64,000 bases of DNA from Aristolochia californica. Lineage: Eukaryota > Streptophyta > Magnoliopsida > Piperales > Aristolochiaceae. Position numbers and translations under genes: made by a program. The DNA lies in contig JARWKL010000004.1 in the NCBI GenBank assembly GCA_029961685.1, positions 36,692,986 to 36,756,985 of the forward strand, in the 5' to 3' direction. Positions 51,651-62,929 of this stretch are shown piece by piece. The stretch's first letter is position 1, and every line of letters begins with the position of its first letter. A model generated the notes under the pieces. It did no database searches. It saw only the letters and a list, made by a program, of their open reading frames with translations, and was not told the DNA's origin.

Positions 51651-53181
51651 AGAGAAAAGGCGGTAGAAAGAAGATAAGGTCTCCCGTTTCGCTAGTAGGA
51701 AAGTGGGCAGTACCAAAGTGGGAAGAGAGATGGAGGAGAGAGAGAGAGAGTGGGGGTGGGACTGGGGAGAAGCACCGCGTATTATCAATGGAATGCCATC
51801 GTCAGACACGTGATTGACATTTCTCGCCGTTTCTCCGATTGCGACCCCAGAAATGGCGGTCTCATCCACTGCTACTGAGGTGCTGACTGAGTGCGCCCCC
51901 GGAAAGTTAGTAAGAAAAATAAAGAGAAAAATAACTGAAACACGGATTTCAAGCGGCAGTGGGACCCTGCGCCCTTCTCCTGTTATCTCTGAACAGTACA
52001 GTACAGTACAGTCTCGCTCTCCTCCTTCGTCTCTCTCCTTCATTTTTTATAGATATATAGATTCATGACTTGTTTCAAAAAAATGAACAAAACCAAAAAA
52101 GCTCCAGGAAAGAGTTGGGTACTGCCCTACAGGGTAGTAGATGCGCGGGGAGGAGGGACGGTGAGGGGAAGAGAGAAATACTGTAATCGATCCACCGAGT
52201 GGGCGTCACTGTTCGACTGTGGACGTTATTTTTATATAAATGTGGAAGCCGCAGCCACTCTCACTCACCCTTCGAAAATTGAACTCCGAAGAAGGAAAGA
52301 TCTATCAACTATTTTCTTCGAAGCCTGCCCAGCATTTATTGATTGCTTTAACGAACGGCGGCGTATTAATTTATTGGCCAGCCTCCGACCTTCTCCTTTA
52401 TTTTAGTTTACGTTTTGTTTTGGTAAGTAATAACTTTTTCAATCCTAAAGGGGGTTTAAAGGACGACGCATGAAATTAGAAAACAAGAGCCGGCTGGTAA
52501 AGAATTTGACTAAGACGACCAAGACTGGGAGAGAATTTTTGGTCAGTTCAGACTATTTTTTTGCTTTTATTAACTAAAAGAAACTTCATGGTGGTGTGAT
52601 CGTCTCTTGTCCCTCTCGCCTTTGAGAAAGCAAGGAAGTGAGCATATTGATTTTGTAGTGTGCTATGACATGCATTTTCTCATCTTAAATGACTTCTATG
52701 GTAAAATAGCACCCTTGTAATCCAATACTCTCATGAAAATCTGTGACGTCCTAAATGTGCCAACCATTATGATTACTGTCCTCTTTTTGGTATTTATTGT
52801 GGAAAAAGTTTTTAAAATTAAAAATAAAAAGATACCTCTATGCCCAATATTTTAAAGTTTAAACCTAATTTAAGAGGTGTTTGGATGAATTTGAAACAAG
52901 AGGAAGATGGTTGAATGCTCTATCTCATGAAAGTTGAATTTGAGGATAGGTTGAATTTGAAACAATGTCCTTAGGGCTACATGCTTCAAAAGAAAAAATA
53001 TATAAGATGACATATACCAACTATGTCATTTTTATGAAAATTCTCCTTATTTACTAGCTGTACCACCCCTACACATATGAGTATCCTTTAATACTCCCCC
53101 TCAAGGAGATGTTTATAAACTCATTTTGCAAATAATCTTTGGTCAAGAAACTTGTTTGTTAGAAAAAAAATTGATTACCTT
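51651..53181. other. Promoter side of the DUF3527 gene, then gene-free DNA
   Basis: GA-rich tract at 51725-51755 (CT-rich on the gene strand), a four-fold ACAGT repeat at 51993-52012, otherwise no feature. Open frames of 60-134 residues at 51639-52473 cross these simple tracts and resemble no protein. 52500-53180 is AT-rich without gene or recognised repeat. Confidence 0.5.
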
Positions 53182-53598
53182 TGTTGGAAGACAAAAGGTC
53201 ATTAAGGTCAATACCTTGCCCACGTCAAGGAGATGGCAAAGGGTGTAATTTGATAGTCTTCTCATAAGGATGACACAAGGGTTTAATTAAACAAGATGAT
53301 ATATGTCTACTTATGTCTTTTCCTTTTAAAAGCTTGTAGACCTAAGGGCATTGTAGTTATTGTAAACTTCATTCCTCAACTATAAATAAAGACTCAAGAC
53401 ATGGGGTAGAACAATAAGTCTCCCCTTTTCTCTCTCAAATTCATCCTTAGACTTTTCTCTCAATCTCTCCCTCTCTCTATCTCTCTCTATCTCCTTAGTC
53501 GTCCCTCTCTCCTTTGTCCTCTCTTCCTTCTTCCTCTATTTTTCTTCTCCTCTTCTTCTTTCTCTCCTCTCTTATCCTCTTAGTCAAGGACCTTATCA
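53182..53598 (+). repeat. Copia-type LTR (417 bp), orphan
   Basis: Starts TGTTGGAAGACAAAAGG, has CTATAAATAAAG near 53380, a long CT-rich leader, and ends CCTTATCA at 53598. It is followed by TGGTATCCCAACC, a decayed initiator-Met-type primer site. Similar design to the LTR at 17530, but sequence similarity is limited to the ends. No internal coding region or second LTR follows. Confidence 0.7.
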
Positions 53599-53832
53599 TG
53601 GTATCCCAACCATTGATATTTTTTATATTTTTGACGAGGTATTAAGTTCCTCCATCATAAAATCCCAACCGTTGATATTTTTTATATTTTTTATGAGGTA
53701 TTAAGTTCCTCCGTCATGGAATCCCAACTGTTGATATTTTTGATATTTTTGACGAGCTATTAAGTTCCTCCATCATGGAATCCTAACCGTTGATATTTTT
53801 TATATTTTTGATGGGGTATAAAGTAAATGATG
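53597..53832. repeat. 59-bp minisatellite, four copies, starting at the primer site
   Basis: Units begin CATGGTATCCCAACC, CATAAAATCCCAACC, CATGGAATCCCAACT and CATGGAATCCTAACC at 53597, 53656, 53715 and 53774; spacing is exactly 59 bp. Each continues GTTGATATTTTTTATATTTT and ends with TATTAAGTTCCTCC. Confidence 0.93.
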
Positions 53833-55600
53833 GCATGAGAAAGGATATTGAGGCCACCTCTTCTTCAATAATAATGTCTCATCCAAAGAGACATAATAGC
53901 TACAACTGAATATAACATGACCATCTTCCAACACATATAATAAATTTTGTAAAAGAACCCATGAAATAATTCGATATAAAAATATCTCCTTAGATGCACA
54001 AGCTTAATTTGTGTTCCCCCTTTCTTGAATATTTTGGTCACATAAAACTTATCCACAACATATGGAATAAAATACTTCTTCCTTGTACTTTTTCTACTTC
54101 TCTCCCTCAAACTGCGAGGTAATGGCAGTGATCCCAGCTTGAACAAAATATCATAGATGTAACAATAAGCCCAAATAACAGAGATGTATAAATAAGTCAT
54201 TGAACCTAGGACAAGTGAGATATTTTCCTGATATATCAACTCAAAAAGTACCACAAATGAATGGGCTTAAATTGGGATTTTTCAATGCAATAGAATACCA
54301 ACATAACCTTTGATTCTTCCAATGCAAATATATCTTTAAATACAGATTAGATTGACATTAAAGTTTCTCCTTTTGAAACTAGACTTAAATACCTTTAATC
54401 CAAGTATAAATTTTCTTTATAAAATATAATTATAAGAAGATAAATAATCTGATAGCTTGCGGTCTCTATCATCTGGCCGAACTAAGCATTGTTTCTTCCT
54501 TTTTTCTCAACATGATTATTGACTCTTCCAAAATCAATATCTCCTTATAAAAATTCAGATCGAGAATTGGTTGAATAGATAAGAAAATATACTTACATAT
54601 CTTTATTTTGATATATAATTGTCCATATAAAGTCTCATTTTTTATAGCATAAAATACCTCGAAAGTTGAAGCTTTCTGATGCTACTCAAACCTTTTTTCC
54701 AATCTGACCTTCGCTGATGCAAATATCGATTTCACTTTGTAGATAAATCCAAATAAAAATTGGTTGAATAGGTAAGAGAATAGACTTAAAAAAATTTATT
54801 TTGATATATATATCTCCATATAAAGTCTCGTTCTTTATAGCATAAAATTCCTCCGAATTTTAAGATTTCTACTGCTGCTCGAACCTTTTTTTCAATCTGA
54901 CCTTCGCTCATTCAAATATCAATATCTCTTTTTAAATAACTCCGATTGGAAAAAATCATTTTTTTCTTGGAAAGTATACTCAAATGTCTTTTTGTCAATA
55001 TATAATTTACAATAGTAAAATCTCAGTATAGAGGTGAAAAATTCAAAACATACTACGGGTGTAGGGATAGAAAAAAAAAAGAAAAAAAATACAAACCAAG
55101 ACTTAGGGTTTAGGGTTTAGAGAAAATGATCTCATTATCTCTCAAGTCAACTCACAGAACCTGCTCTGATACCATGTTTAATTTATGGAAAAGAGAGATA
55201 CTTCATTGACCTATTATAATAAGAATATGTGAACCTCTATTTATAATAGAGTAAAGTAGTTGAGTCCAATTACAATAAAACTACATTTGTCCCAATTACA
55301 CCCAAACTCTAACACTTAAAAGATAAGTCCTAACATAATTAAATAACTCAATATAGATAAAAGACAAACATAACTCAAACTAGAACTCTTCCAAGACGTG
55401 ACCATAAGATAAAAATGTCTTTGTGAGTCCTTCTTGATCTTCCAACCTGCTTGTGGTTATCTTTGTGAGTCTTTGATCTTCCAACCAACTTGTGGTTATC
55501 TTTGTGAGTCCTTCTTGATCTTCCAACTTATGTGGTAAGGATGTCAGCTCGTTGTAATCATGGTGGGTCCTACTTCTTATGAGTTTGGGCCCATCTTCAA
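53833..55600 (-). mobile_element. Non-coding LTR element, copy D, 3'-truncated
   Basis: Minus strand. The 5' LTR lies at 55177 to about 55598, with the primer site (minus strand TGGTATCAGAGCAGG) next to it at 55162-55176. The inside matches copy C from CACATATAATA... at 53930 through the divergent repeated modules at 54500-54980. It has no CT-rich insertion, which dates that insertion in copy C. The 3' LTR is absent; the left edge abuts the minisatellite. Within the LTR, TTTGTGAGTC..TTGATCTTCCAAC words repeat three times (55405-55530). Confidence 0.75.
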
Positions 55601-55639
55601 ATAGAGAACAAATTAACTATGTTAACTACATAGAGATTC

Positions 55640-57545
55640 ATCTTTCTCTGTCCCTCAAGAACTAGTTCATCATTTTTGTTCCTCTTTCTCTACCCCTCTA
55701 GATCTAGTTCATCATTTTTGTTCTTTACTAAGCATTTGTTCTTTTCAAATGAAACTTTGTTGTTCTTATCACAAAATTGACTAATGTTAGGTAATTTAAG
55801 TTCTTTACTAAGCATTTGTCCTTTTCAAATGAAACTTTGTTGCTTTTATCACAAAATCGACTAATGTTAAGTACGTCATGTATCAACTTTTCTACATAAT
55901 ACACATCGAATATCAAATGAGTTGAGGTACCGATTTTACCAATTCCTTTTATGGTACATTTGCTATTTTCTCCAAAAGTTACATGATCTCCATCTTTGGG
56001 ATTGAGTTCAACGAACTTCCTCTTATCAACAGTCATGTGCCTCAAGCAACCACTATCCAAGATCCAAACATTTTTCTGTGCCTTGGCTAGGACACAAACT
56101 TACATCACGAAAAGTTTAACCATTGGAGATCTATTTTGGGTTGGGTCCTTTTTTTATGACATTTGAAGTGCTAAATAATTTGGGAATCCAATTTTTTTTG
56201 GGTTACCACAACCTTTTTCGGCTTATTTGGGAACCCAAGTTTGTTTGATGGTATTTTTTATTCTTGACCAAGTTCTTTTGGGATACCACAACCTTTTTCG
56301 TCTTATTTGGGTACCCAAGTTTATTTGATGGCATTTTTATTCATAAGTTTGCAAATGTAGGCATAATGACTCACATCATTGCATTAGTGGCATCGAATGT
56401 GAGGAATGAGAGAGAACTTCTTGATTTGCTTTTTCTTGTTTTTGCAAACTTTCCTCTTGGGTATGGATTTGAGAGATAGAAGTTTGACTTGCAATTCTAA
56501 GTCTAAGCTCTTCTTCTCAAATGCAATTCTATCACATGATAGCTTGTCTATCAAACCACACTGTCTTGAGGCATTTGCTATATGGCTTTCATTTGCCTCA
56601 TTCAAGACAATAAACTCTTCCTTGAGCTTTGAATTCTCGTGTAATCGTGCATTGAATTTTTCTTATATTTGTTTAGACTATGAATAGACTTTTCTACATG
56701 TAATTCAAGCTTAGTTCCATAGTCTAAGTCACTTACCCCTTTGAAATTGGTAGACACATCATCATTGTCTTCAATTGTTCTGAGTCCAACATCGCTTTCT
56801 TCTTCTTCCGAGTGGATAGACTCTTCATCCATATCACCCCAAGCTCAGATCAAGACCTTCTTCTTGTTGTTCTTGGGATCATTGCTTGTAGATGTGGTTC
56901 TTCCTTCAAGGTCTGGATATTTATTCCTTCTATATCTTGGTTTCCCACATTCAAAACAAACATCAACTTTCTTATATGATTTGTCATTTTGAGTTCTATG
57001 TTGGTGTTTTCTGAAAATTTTCTTTTTTTCTATAAATTCTTTGAAGGTGCCTAGTGATGAAACTCACCTTATCAAAGTTTTCTTCAATTGAGATGTTTTC
57101 AACACTCATTTTTGCCTTCCGAGGAATATTTTTTATTTTGGGTTGCACTTCCTCAACTTATTCAAGTTCCATCTCATAAGTGAGAAGGTTTCCTAGTAGC
57201 TCTTCCTAGCTTATTGTTCTAAAATTTGCATTCTCACGAATGGTGGTTTTCCTGATGTCCCATGACTTTAGAAGTGCCTTGAGAAGCTTATCTTTTTGTC
57301 TATAAAAGGAATCTCTTCTCCTAGGATATTCAACTTATTTATACTATGAGTGAACCAAGAATTCATCTCAGCTATCGATTCGCTCGGTTTCATTTCGAGT
57401 TCATCATATTGAGCAATCAATAAGTGAATTCTTGAGTCTTTAACTCTAGTTGTTCCCTCATGTGTGACCTCTAATTTTTTTCCAAATTTTATTTTCGGTC
57501 TTACATGTGGATTTTGATTTCAATTTGTTGATCCAAGTGGCTTTT
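55640..57545 (-). pseudogene. Copia gag-protease pseudogene, minus strand
   Basis: Right to left: gag with MKPSESIAEM-like start near 57400, a decayed zinc knuckle (VCFECGKPRYRR, lacking the His and last Cys) near 56945, an acidic linker (DEESIHSEEEESD, 56780-56830), and the protease/pre-integrase frame 55728-56060 beginning MDSGCLRHMTVDKRKF, where the DSG catalytic triad is kept. Many frame changes. Two local tandem duplications: 80 bp (55721-55800 and 55801-55880) and about 93 bp (around 56200-56340). Confidence 0.8.
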
Positions 57546-57555
57546 CAAGAGGGGG

Positions 57556-57886
57556 TGAATTGATACATTCAAATTATAAATAACTTGTGAGTGTGATTCA
57601 AAATTTAAGGAATAGAAAGTTTGAAATGTTCTCTTACAAAAATTGATGAGTTTAGATATTTGTCTATAATGCTTGAACTCGATTCTTCCCGTAGCCTTCT
57701 TCCTTTTGGGTACTTCTTCAAAAGATGTTCTTCAATTGAGTTTGAGGTCTTAAATTTTGCTTTAATGCTTTAGACATTGAGATGCTCTTGAAGGTGAAGT
57801 ATCTAAATTACTTGAATTTTCAAGTTATTAGTTCAAGTAATTTTTTTATCATCAAAACCAATGTGGAAGTCGACCTACGATCAACA
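57556..57886 (-). repeat. Copia LTR shared between two minus-strand segments
   Basis: On the minus strand the upstream edge reads AAAAAAGGGGAGATTGTTGATC, a polypurine tract and LTR start of the kind seen in Sire/Maximus-like copia elements (family knowledge). The other end is placed at 57556 (ATTCA), but it could lie some bases further left, as no clean primer site follows. Gag sequence begins just beyond, so this LTR acts as a 5' LTR for the gag to its left and as a 3' LTR for whatever lies to its right. Confidence 0.5.
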
Positions 57887-58049
57887 ATCTCCCCTTTTTT
57901 ATGATGATAAAAGCTAACTTGGAAAAACAAAAAATTACACTTCACTAAGGGTTGGAGTTAAGTAAATAATGCAATTGTATCATAATCTCCCCCTTAATCT
58001 TTGCATAGTTTGTTCTAATCATTTTAAGCATAATTTTGAGAGTACCTAG

Positions 58050-58350
58050 TGTTGAAGAGCAGATATGGAAGAGTCTTACATGACTCTCGCAATAAGAATT
58101 CTTATAGAGTCAGAATTATTATGGAAGGAGGTTTCACAGAAGAGTATCAGTTAAAAGGTGTTTTAGTTATGTTAGTCTTCTATTTATGTTTAATTATTTA
58201 ATTATGCTAAGGCTTATTTTTAAGTGTTAGACTTTGCGTGTAATTGGACTCTACTACTTTCCTCTATTATAAATAGAGGCTCATGTATTCAGATTACAAC
58301 AAGTTAGTGAAGTTTTTTTATTTCCATAAATTCAACATGGTATCAGAGCA
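58050..58350 (+). repeat. 5' LTR and primer binding site of copy E
   Basis: 288-bp LTR followed directly by the initiator-Met-type primer site TGGTATCAGAGCA. CTATTATAAATAGAGGCTC near 58263 is the likely promoter TATA region. Lacks about 28 bases present in the 3' LTR, between GTGT and AATTGGACTC. Confidence 0.92.
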
Positions 58351-60428
58351 TATTTTGTGTGTTGACTTAGTCAACCCATAGAAATAATGTGATCCTTTTC
58401 CAATCTATCATCTCTAGTAGTTTAGGTTCATATTCTATATTTTTTCTCTCGTTCCAGTCCTAGTATCCATTGTTTTCTTGACATTTGAACCTACATATTG
58501 AGATTTTCATACTGAAAACTATATATTTCAGGAAATATCTTTGAGTCTACTTTCCAACACAAAAGGAATTTTGTCAATCAGAGTTTTTTACAAACAAAAA
58601 TCAATATTTGATGCAGCAAAGGTCAGACTGCAAGAGAGGTTCGAGTAGCAGCAGAAAGCTTAAATTTTTAAATTTTTTATGCCACGAAAAATGAGAATTT
58701 TTGTGGAGAATTATATATCTAAATAAATATATATAATTATATTTTCTTACCTATTCAACCAATTCTCAATCTGATTTTTCTATAGGGATATATCGATCTT
58801 GGAAAAGTCAATGGTCATGTTGGCCAAAGAAGAAAGACTACCCAGTTCAGCCAGATTACAAAGTCCGAAATCTATCAGATTATTTATCTAAAATGAAGTA
58901 TATTTTATGAAGTGAAGTTATACTTATATGATATTTATTGAAGTCTAGTTTCATAAGGTGAAATTTTCTTATCAATCTGATCTATATTTAAGGAGATATT
59001 CTCATTAAAGTCGGCAAAGGTCAAGCTATAGAATGAAGAGAATCAAAAGGTCATAAAAGATTCATGAACGAATATTTTTGTTTCATATTAGGTGTCAAAT
59101 TAAATCTCTTGAAGTCTAGTATCTTAATAAAAAAATGGTTGTGATTAAGATTTATATTTTGGGAGATGTTGATATTAGAAGTACAAAAGGTCAGTCTTAC
59201 TGAAAAGTTCTCTTTATTTCCTATTTTCTCTCCTATTATCTCTCCAGGCATTAACCTGAATTGAGTTTCCTTTTCTCCTAAAATCCATGTTTTTTAGCCA
59301 AATTTATCTTCTAATAAGAGGTTGTTTGTCTGACTTCAACACTATCTTGTTTTTTGAAGCCACTTTGATCCCATAAATCTCTTATCTTTGGATAGTCTAA
59401 TTTAGGAAAATGTTGCTAATTTAGGAAAGTCTATCATTGGAAAGTCTCTATTTTGATTACATAGAATCTGGAAAGTATTCCAGATATGAATTTGTTGAGT
59501 ATTTGGTTAGAAATTTTCCTCATATGAACTGGTCAATTTGGAAACTAAAACTTGTAAGTTAAGTTATGCAATTATCAGAGTTTCCATAGTCAATGTTGTT
59601 TTCAAGTTTTGTGATTTTTTTTTACTTGGATGTATATCTTCTGCATCGTCTATTCCAAAAAAAATTTACTCACCCTCATGAAATTATCTTGAAGTCGTAA
59701 TTGGTCAAATTTGTTAAGTTATTTTTCTATCGTTACAATCTCCTTCTTATTACCAAGGTGGTTATTTTTCCTTCGTTACATTCCACACATACCCCTTTTT
59801 ATCGATTATATTTCCTCTACCATCCTTTTTTGACTCTCGCATACCCCTTTGGGCCAACCTCTTGTGCGTTGCTTCTATTAGTTTCTCTTTTTATATACAT
59901 ATGGGTGTTTTTAAGTCCATTAAGACTTTTTAATGAGTACCCTTATGTGTGTTTTTATCGTTGTTCTTTGAGTGACAAGAGTTATCCTTTTTTAATGATT
60001 ATTATCATTACTTTTGTGTGAAATCCTTTGAGGTTGGTTTCAATCTTTTTTATACATACATCACCCATCTTAATTTTTGAGAGTCTGTGTTTGGTTGAGT
60101 TCTTATCCTCGTGACACCTTAATGGAGGAGATAATAAATATATTTTTATTTTTATTTTTATTTTTATTTCAAGCTAGAATTACACCGATACCTTCCAATT
60201 TGAGGGGGAGAAGTAGAAGAAGAAGTACAAGAAAGAGGTATTTTATTCCACATGTTGTGGTAATTTTTATGTGATCAAAATATTCAAGAAAGGGAGAGCA
60301 TAAAAGATGAAGTTTTTGCATCTATGAAGAATTGCATATGTGGAGATTTTTTTTCAACAAAAGAAAATTGAAGACCATAAATCATTTTCAATGAAAGCTG
60401 AAGTTATAAACTCCAACTTGAGGGGGAG

Positions 60429-60744
60429 TGATGAAGAGCAGATATGGAAGAGTCATACATGACTCTCATAATAAGAAGTCTTACAAAGCCAAAATTATTA
60501 TTGAAGGAGGTCTCACAAAAAAAAAATTAGTTAAAAGGTGTTTTGGTTATGTTAGTAGTCTATTTATGTTCAGTTGTTTAATTATGCTAGGACTAATCTT
60601 TAAATGTTAGACTTTGGGTGTTATTGGGACAAGGTAGTTTAATTTTAATTGGACTCTACAACTTTACCCTATTATAAATAGGGGCTCTAGTACTCATATT
60701 ACAACAAGTTAGTGACGTTTTTCTCTTTTTCCAAAAATTCAACA
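60429..60744 (+). repeat. 3' LTR of copy E
   Basis: 316 bp, starts TGATGAAGAGCAGATATGG, ends AAAATTCAACA, preceded by the polypurine tract. CCCTATTATAAATAGGGGC near 60658 is a perfect-arm palindrome around the TATA region. Confidence 0.92.
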
Positions 60745-60749
60745 CCTAG

Positions 60750-61009
60750 GTTATTTGATCCAAGTTCCCTAATTTGATTCCCTTTTTTGTCATACTCAAA
60801 AAGATGGCTAAATGAAATTCATAGAATAGAACAAAAAGTGGCTCAAAGGCCACATTATAAAGATGCTTTTAATTCTTTAAAAAATGATGTGTACAAGTAC
60901 AAAAACCAATACATAAAAGTATATCATAAAAAACATGTGCATGGGGAGTCAAAAAGGATGGGTGGATCCTAGGTCAACTAAGGATGGTGTTGAGAAGATG
61001 ATTGGTCCT
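60750..61009. other. Short segment flanking copy E, unidentified
   Basis: Continues the DNA interrupted at 58049. A 61-residue plus-strand frame (60787-60972) has no recognisable relatives; it is probably chance. Confidence 0.35.
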
Positions 61010-61930
61010 CTGCTATCTTGTTTTCAACTCGTCTAAATTTAATAAAATGACTTCCTAAGTAGCTTGAACATCATCCACGACATCTTCTAGTGTAGAGATC
61101 TGACCAGTGGATGACAAGCCGCCTTCTTTCATGCTTATCCTCTGTGCAAATTTGAACTGATCCACGGGAAGCTTTGGAGTAAGCTCATCTATGGAAGCAG
61201 TTATTTATGGTGCAAACTCCTTCGGTATATTTTCCTTCTATATCCACTGTTCTCGCCATTTGGTGAACCCAACTTTTCCAACCTTTATTTCACCAATTGA
61301 GATCTTCTTCATCATGTCCATGGATTCCTCATCCAACAGGTCTACACCACTGTGAATAAGGATGGTAGTAATCCCCTGAGTGAATAGTAGACTATCCGCC
61401 CTTGAGTTATCAACAATGTCGGTCATCCTACTAGCCATGAAATACCCATAATCCAAGGAGACTTTCTGGAAGATAGCCATCAAACATAAAATGTCAGCTA
61501 TTGTGAGCTGTTAGAAGGTCCCCTTTCTTGGATTCAGCATGTGACTCACTATCTCCATGGTGACTCTTAGCAGGATGGTGAGGTCCCGTATCCTCAACTC
61601 ATAGGAGCTCCCAGCTGTCTGTCCAGAGACAATGAAGATAACATCTTGAATGTTATGAGGGAGGACTTCTTGGAGACCCTTCGACCAATTTTCTTTCACG
61701 TATCTTGTCATGCCCATGACGGTGGAGCTGAGGAGATCATTTAAAGTGGGAGTTTGAATAGAAATGGGTGTTTTCTCACATAGGAAGAAATCTTGAGACT
61801 ATGAGGCCCAAACTCCTTAATTTCCAAATTAGTGTAAAACACCTTCACGAGAAGGGGATACATTGGCTCCTCTCTCTCTAATAAGCCTCTATAGGGGTGG
61901 AAGAGCTTCCCTCTCATAAAAGGAACTTTT
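61010..61930 (-). pseudogene. Transposon-associated ORF (putative plant transposon protein type), broken
   Basis: Minus-strand frames 61511-61717 and 61238-61483, then further open sequence to about 61010, read as one protein with stops: SYELRIRDLTILLRVTMEIV, SHMLNPRKG, then after a stop YGYFMASRMTDIV and GVDLLDEE, ending in a Leu/Glu-rich, coiled-coil-like tail (TLEDVVDDVQ). The order resembles proteins annotated as putative plant transposon protein in many plants, often near copia elements. It lies downstream of copia RNase H on the same strand. The assignment rests on memory of the family pattern and is tentative. Confidence 0.4.
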
Positions 61931-62929
61931 ACGGTCCCGGATCTAACTCAGCGAAGGAGGAAAAAAAGAAAGATGAAAATCAAGCCGAAGGGAAGCTTGA
62001 AAACCCTAGGTTCTGTGAGGAGAACGCACACCCTTGTTTACACTAAATCAATGCTTCTTTTTTCTCATTACTCTTACCCCTTAAATAGGGTTCACCCTTA
62101 CAAGGTTTAAGATAAAATTTTAAAAAAATACCCATGTAGATAAAATATTACAAAAATTCCACTATGGCCTATTAATTATTTAACTAAAATAAAATAAAAT
62201 AAATTAAAGAAAAAAATTAATTAGACTCTTAATAATGTTATTGTGTGCATAACAGGAATGTCCACTTTCATCGGTTCAACGATGCTTTTGGAGTAAATTT
62301 AGAGAAATACATTTCTCTTTGAGGTATAGTACTAAAGTATTCTATCCAATTTGGCATTTCCTCGCAAACAACGTTCTCCTTCCTCGTAGTTTTCTTCTTT
62401 TCAAAATCACCTTCATCTTAACCATTTTGCTCTGTTCATTTTGACAGAAGATTGCAAAAATGAGGGTTTTGGCCTTAAATTTGATGAAAAATCTCTCAAA
62501 AGCGAAGGTGAGATGGAGATTTGGGGTCACATGAGCTCTGGAAAATCGTTGGAAAAGGGTTTTAGAATGATTTGTGATGAAGAGATTGGTTAAAAATTCA
62601 ATTTTGACTCTTCATCTTCTCTATTCGCACCATGAATGATCGATCATTCATTTTTTATTGATAGATCAATTGCTTAAGTTGATCGATCAACCAATAGGCA
62701 TTGATCAATCAATGACCAATGCAAAGTGATTGAAATGTAATCTTTTGATTTTCACTTCACTCCATTGGTACTACAATGATGGGATGTGTTCATTAAGCTC
62801 AAAATTTTCAGCCAAAATGAATCATGGTGGGTTGCTCATGCTTACTTCTCCTCAAAACTTAAAGAAATGGCCCAATGGTTTTTTAAAAATGTTTTCTAAT
62901 TAATTTTTGGTGGGGTCAAACTAAATTTT
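61931..62929. other. Gene-free stretch with TGATCGATCA palindrome cluster
   Basis: No gene supported; the 62-residue frame at 62342-62530 is probably chance. At 62636-62715 GATCGATCA-type words recur four times with AT-rich spacers. AAATAAAATAAAATAAA near 62185-62205. Confidence 0.45.

Larger units (their letters stand above)
58050..60744 (+). mobile_element. Non-coding LTR element, copy E, complete, duplication CCTAG
   Basis: Best-preserved member. 5' LTR 58050-58337 (TGTTGAAGAGCAGATATGG to AAATTCAACA), primer site TGGTATCAGAGCA 58338-58350, 2.1-kb inside, polypurine tract TTGAGGGGGAG at 60418-60428, 3' LTR 60429-60744. CCTAG flanks both sides (58045-58049, 60745-60749). The inside shows no gag, protease, RT or integrase similarity; the longest frame (59701-60021, 106 residues, hydrophobic) is not conserved as a frame in copy B. 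The LTRs differ by a 28-base indel and substitutions. Mobilisation must have relied on proteins of another element, probably a copia (inference from LTR resemblance to 32399-32719). Confidence 0.92.

Noticed and set aside
51639..52473. Up to 134-residue frames upstream of the DUF3527 gene
   Set aside because: Cross GA-rich and ACAGT repeats; no protein resemblance; better explained as promoter-side DNA.
59701..60021. 106-residue hydrophobic frame in copy E as an env-like protein
   Set aside because: Not kept as a frame in the related copy B and has no start or signal pattern typical of an envelope protein.
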